Assembly: GCA_020854825.1 (NCBI GenBank)
Contig: JAHKLY010000005.1
Span: forward strand, 1 to 52,833
From: Microcaldota archaeon
GTDB lineage: Archaea > Micrarchaeota > Micrarchaeia > Anstonellales > JAHKLY01
Direction: 5' to 3'
Length of the DNA stretch: 52,833 nt
The notes under the pieces are model-generated. The model searched no databases, was not told the DNA's origin, and worked only from the letters and a program-made list of their open reading frames with translations. A program made the position numbers and the translations under genes. Shown piece by piece: positions 50,757 to 52,833 of the stretch; positions within the stretch are counted from its first letter, which is position 1; every line of letters begins with the position of its first letter.

Positions 50757-51308
50757 ATGAGTAAAAAAAAGATGCTTTTAGATATATGCTGTGCCCCATG
50801 TGCATCAGGCATTATTGAAGAGTTAAAACAAGAATTTGATTTAACTTTATACTTCCATAATGCAAACATATATCCTAAAAAAGAATGGGATAAAAGATTT
50901 GAAAGTGCAGAAAAATTAGCTAAACATTATGATGTTCCATTATTAACAGATATAAAAAGTTATAATAAAAGTCATGCACAATGGAAGGGTTTTGTTTTTG
51001 GATTTGAAGATGAAAAAGAAGGCGGAAAAAGATGTGAAAAATGTTTTGAATATAGATTAGAAAAAGTTTCACATAATGCTAAAAATAAACGTTTTGATAT
51101 TTTTGCTACTACTTTAACAATAAGTCCACATAAAAACGCAGAATTAATAAATAAAATTGGAAAACAAAAAGCAAAAGAAAAGGGAATTGAATTTTATGAA
51201 GCTGATTTTAAGAAAAAAAATGGATTTAAGAAAAGTGTTGATAAATCAAAAGAATTAAATTTATACAGACAAACTTATTGTGGATGCGAATACTCAATAA
51301 ACAAATAG
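50757..51308 (+). CDS. queH: Epoxyqueuosine reductase QueH
   Basis: QueH reduces the epoxide of epoxyqueuosine in tRNA, the last step of queuosine synthesis, and replaces QueG in many organisms. The 183-residue product matches the family: DICCAPCASG near the N-terminus (Cys11, Cys12, Cys15), FHNANIYPKKEWDKR, GGKRCEKCFEYRLEKV, IFATTLTISPHKNAE and the C-terminal KKKNGFKKSVDKSKELNLY, then RQTYCGCEYS. The cysteines probably bind an iron-sulfur cluster and a second metal. With queA and tgt in the same window it completes the preQ1-to-Q series. Confidence 0.93.
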   Translation: MSKKKMLLDICCAPCASGIIEELKQEFDLTLYFHNANIYPKKEWDKRFESAEKLAKHYDVPLLTDIKSYNKSHAQWKGFVFGFEDEKEGGKRCEKCFEYRLEKVSHNAKNKRFDIFATTLTISPHKNAELINKIGKQKAKEKGIEFYEADFKKKNGFKKSVDKSKELNLYRQTYCGCEYSINK

Positions 51309-51353
51309 TATACTATTCTTAATTTCTAAAAATAAAAATATAAAATAAAAAAA

Positions 51354-52833
51354 TTAAGGTTTGAATACCTTATTCGATGTTGACTTTTCTGGAGAAGTAT
51401 TGGGCTTTATACTTCTATCATTTTCTTTTGGTGTTTTTATTTTTTCAATTCCATCTTTTGTTATTATAAATACTTCCTCAGTTGTATTTAACTCTGGTAA
51501 TGGCCTAGATTTACCAAAACAACTAAATACACATAATCCAAGAGGATCAGAAGTACCACATGTTAACCCAGTAAATGTATTTGTTCCTGTATAGTATGTA
51601 AAAGACTCTTGAACATCAAAATAAGTTATTCCATTATTACAGAATCTTGAATTTTCAAATACATTGTTATCTACTTGTCCAGTGGTATCAAATATAGATA
51701 TACCATATTTATTATTTTCATCTGCAATGTTGCTCCTAAATTCACTGTCTCTTGTTGAAGTAACTCCAATTCCAGTACCTCTATTGTTTGTTGCAGTATT
51801 GTTTTCAACAATATTATATCTACTTGCTTGTACTAAAATTCCAAATACTCCACAATCTTCAACAGTGTTATTTCCAATAATATTATTATTTCCAACACTT
51901 AAAATTCCTCTTTGTGTTGCATTATTTACATAATTATCTCTTATTTCATTATTATTTTGCCATCCAATTACTATTCCATCCCAAACAGTTTGTATTTCAT
52001 TTCCAATTAAATAATTAGTATTTGCATTATAAAGAATTTCAATACCTTTTCCTCCATTACTTATCTCTCCTGATATTCCTGTAATTATATTACTATTAAT
52101 AATATTATCTGATGACTCAGACATATAACTTCCTTGTACTAATATTGCAGTTCTAGCCCCATTAATTTCATTTTCAGATATAAAATTACCTTGTGAACTA
52201 TATATGGAAATTCCTTGGTGTATATTTTCAATTAAATTACTATGAATTAAACAATCTCCTGAATTATCAAGTAACATGCCTGTAGTATAATCACTAATCT
52301 CACAATTCCTTATCTCCACTCCTTCTTTATTTACAATCGAGATAGCATAATACTTTGAGGTAGATACCCCTTTGCCTGCACCAATTAATGTTGAGCCCGC
52401 ACAATCTAAAATGATATTTGAATTATTTATAGATATTGCAATTTTATCATATCCTATATTATTTCCTTCAATCTCATATATCTTAGGTTCTAAAATTACA
52501 TTGTCATTAATGTAATATACTCCACTTAATTCAGTAACTAAATCCCCAAATGTTAATGGATCATCTAAGTCAACTATACTCAAACATCTTGCATCATTTT
52601 CATAAATTGTATACTCCCCACAAGTATTTTCTTCACATGTACATTCATACAAACATCCATTAGGTATATCTGAGTATTCATAATAATCTGGTCCTACACA
52701 ACCACTTAATGCAGAACATTCTGTATCTGTACAGTGTTCATCTAGTCCACATTCTGCACCGCAAACACCTTGTACACAATATTCATTAATTGAAGGTGCT
52801 GAACAATCAGTTTCACAATCTGTACATGAACAA
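51354..52833 (-). CDS. Truncated Cys-rich/beta-helix surface protein (5' end missing)
   Basis: The frame is open to the window edge, so at least 493 residues are present. The first TTG at 52652 is not the true start, because the upstream codons are also Cys-rich coding (CETDC, CVQGVCGAEC, CTDTEC). Then comes a right-handed beta-helix with NNNI and NNTV rungs (NNSNIILDCAGSTLIGAG, ENNTATNNRGTGI), as in NosD/PbH1 proteins, and a short Pro/Ser-rich end (NTSPEKSTSNK). No C-terminal anchor is visible. The design resembles the C-terminal part of the 1783-residue protein. It is a likely secreted or surface-attached protein. Confidence 0.8.
   Translation of the reverse strand, partial: CSCTDCETDCSAPSINEYCVQGVCGAECGLDEHCTDTECSALSGCVGPDYYEYSDIPNGCLYECTCEENTCGEYTIYENDARCLSIVDLDDPLTFGDLVTELSGVYYINDNVILEPKIYEIEGNNIGYDKIAISINNSNIILDCAGSTLIGAGKGVSTSKYYAISIVNKEGVEIRNCEISDYTTGMLLDNSGDCLIHSNLIENIHQGISIYSSQGNFISENEINGARTAILVQGSYMSESSDNIINSNIITGISGEISNGGKGIEILYNANTNYLIGNEIQTVWDGIVIGWQNNNEIRDNYVNNATQRGILSVGNNNIIGNNTVEDCGVFGILVQASRYNIVENNTATNNRGTGIGVTSTRDSEFRSNIADENNKYGISIFDTTGQVDNNVFENSRFCNNGITYFDVQESFTYYTGTNTFTGLTCGTSDPLGLCVFSCFGKSRPLPELNTTEEVFIITKDGIEKIKTPKENDRSIKPNTSPEKSTSNKVFKP

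Overview
The window is archaeal and very AT-rich. The lineage evidence is consistent: L15e, S10 and EF-1A of archaeal type, CDP-archaeol synthase, topoisomerase VI A+B, RNase P proteins Rnp2/Rnp3, a Dim2-like KH protein, NreA, archaeal GluRS, intron-bearing tRNA genes, BRE/TATA promoters and an unlinked 23S rRNA gene. Compact housekeeping genes beside very large Cys-rich and RHS-type surface proteins suggest a DPANN archaeon (Woesearchaeota/Pacearchaeota-like). That placement is inference and would need a phylogeny.

Layout. 1-3.1 kb: a truncated leaderless gene, a small membrane protein, queA, a HAD phosphatase and carS on the minus strand. 3.1-9.5 kb: plus-strand genes including rtcB with a 461-residue intein, a membrane protein with an exact 75-bp tandem duplication, and the L15e-rnp3-rnp2 operon. 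9.5-14.6 kb: two unknown helical proteins, tRNA-Ser(GGA) with two introns preceded by four mini tRNA-like hairpins, a GT2 glycosyltransferase and the EF-1A/S10 operon. 14.6-29.9 kb: surface-protein region with a 1783-aa Cys-rich/VWA/beta-helix protein, tRNA-Asn(GTT), an HTH protein pair and a giant RHS protein split by a frameshift. 30-36.6 kb: Dim2-top6B-top6A, GTPase and Zn-ribbon, an arginase-like protein, a decayed 2'-5' RNA ligase and nreA. 36.6-37.7 kb: a dense tRNA locus (Gly-GCC, Gly-UCC, Phe-GAA) with introns and flanking hairpin arrays. 37.7-42.3 kb: membrane proteins, an MgtE-like transporter, GluRS and a 3D-domain protein. 42.4-45.7 kb: a solitary 23S rRNA with its own strong promoter. 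45.7-52.8 kb: Toprim protein, VapBC, glutaredoxin, tgt, rubrerythrin, lipoprotein, RNase HI, queH and a truncated beta-helix surface protein.

Two themes tie the window together. (1) tRNA splicing: all five tRNA genes carry introns, mostly at unusual D-loop or T-loop sites. Most introns share a pyrimidine/purine hairpin core that also occurs between the genes, and four of the tRNAs have flanking hairpins that copy their own acceptor-stem ends. The RtcB ligase that joins archaeal tRNA exons is encoded here too and is itself interrupted by an intein. (2) tRNA modification: queA, a bacterial-type tgt and queH together make the preQ1-to-queuosine part of a pathway normally regarded as bacterial, and a tRNA-Asn(GTT) substrate with U33-G34-U35 is present. 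All tRNA structures were folded by eye, so intron ends may be off by 1-2 nt.
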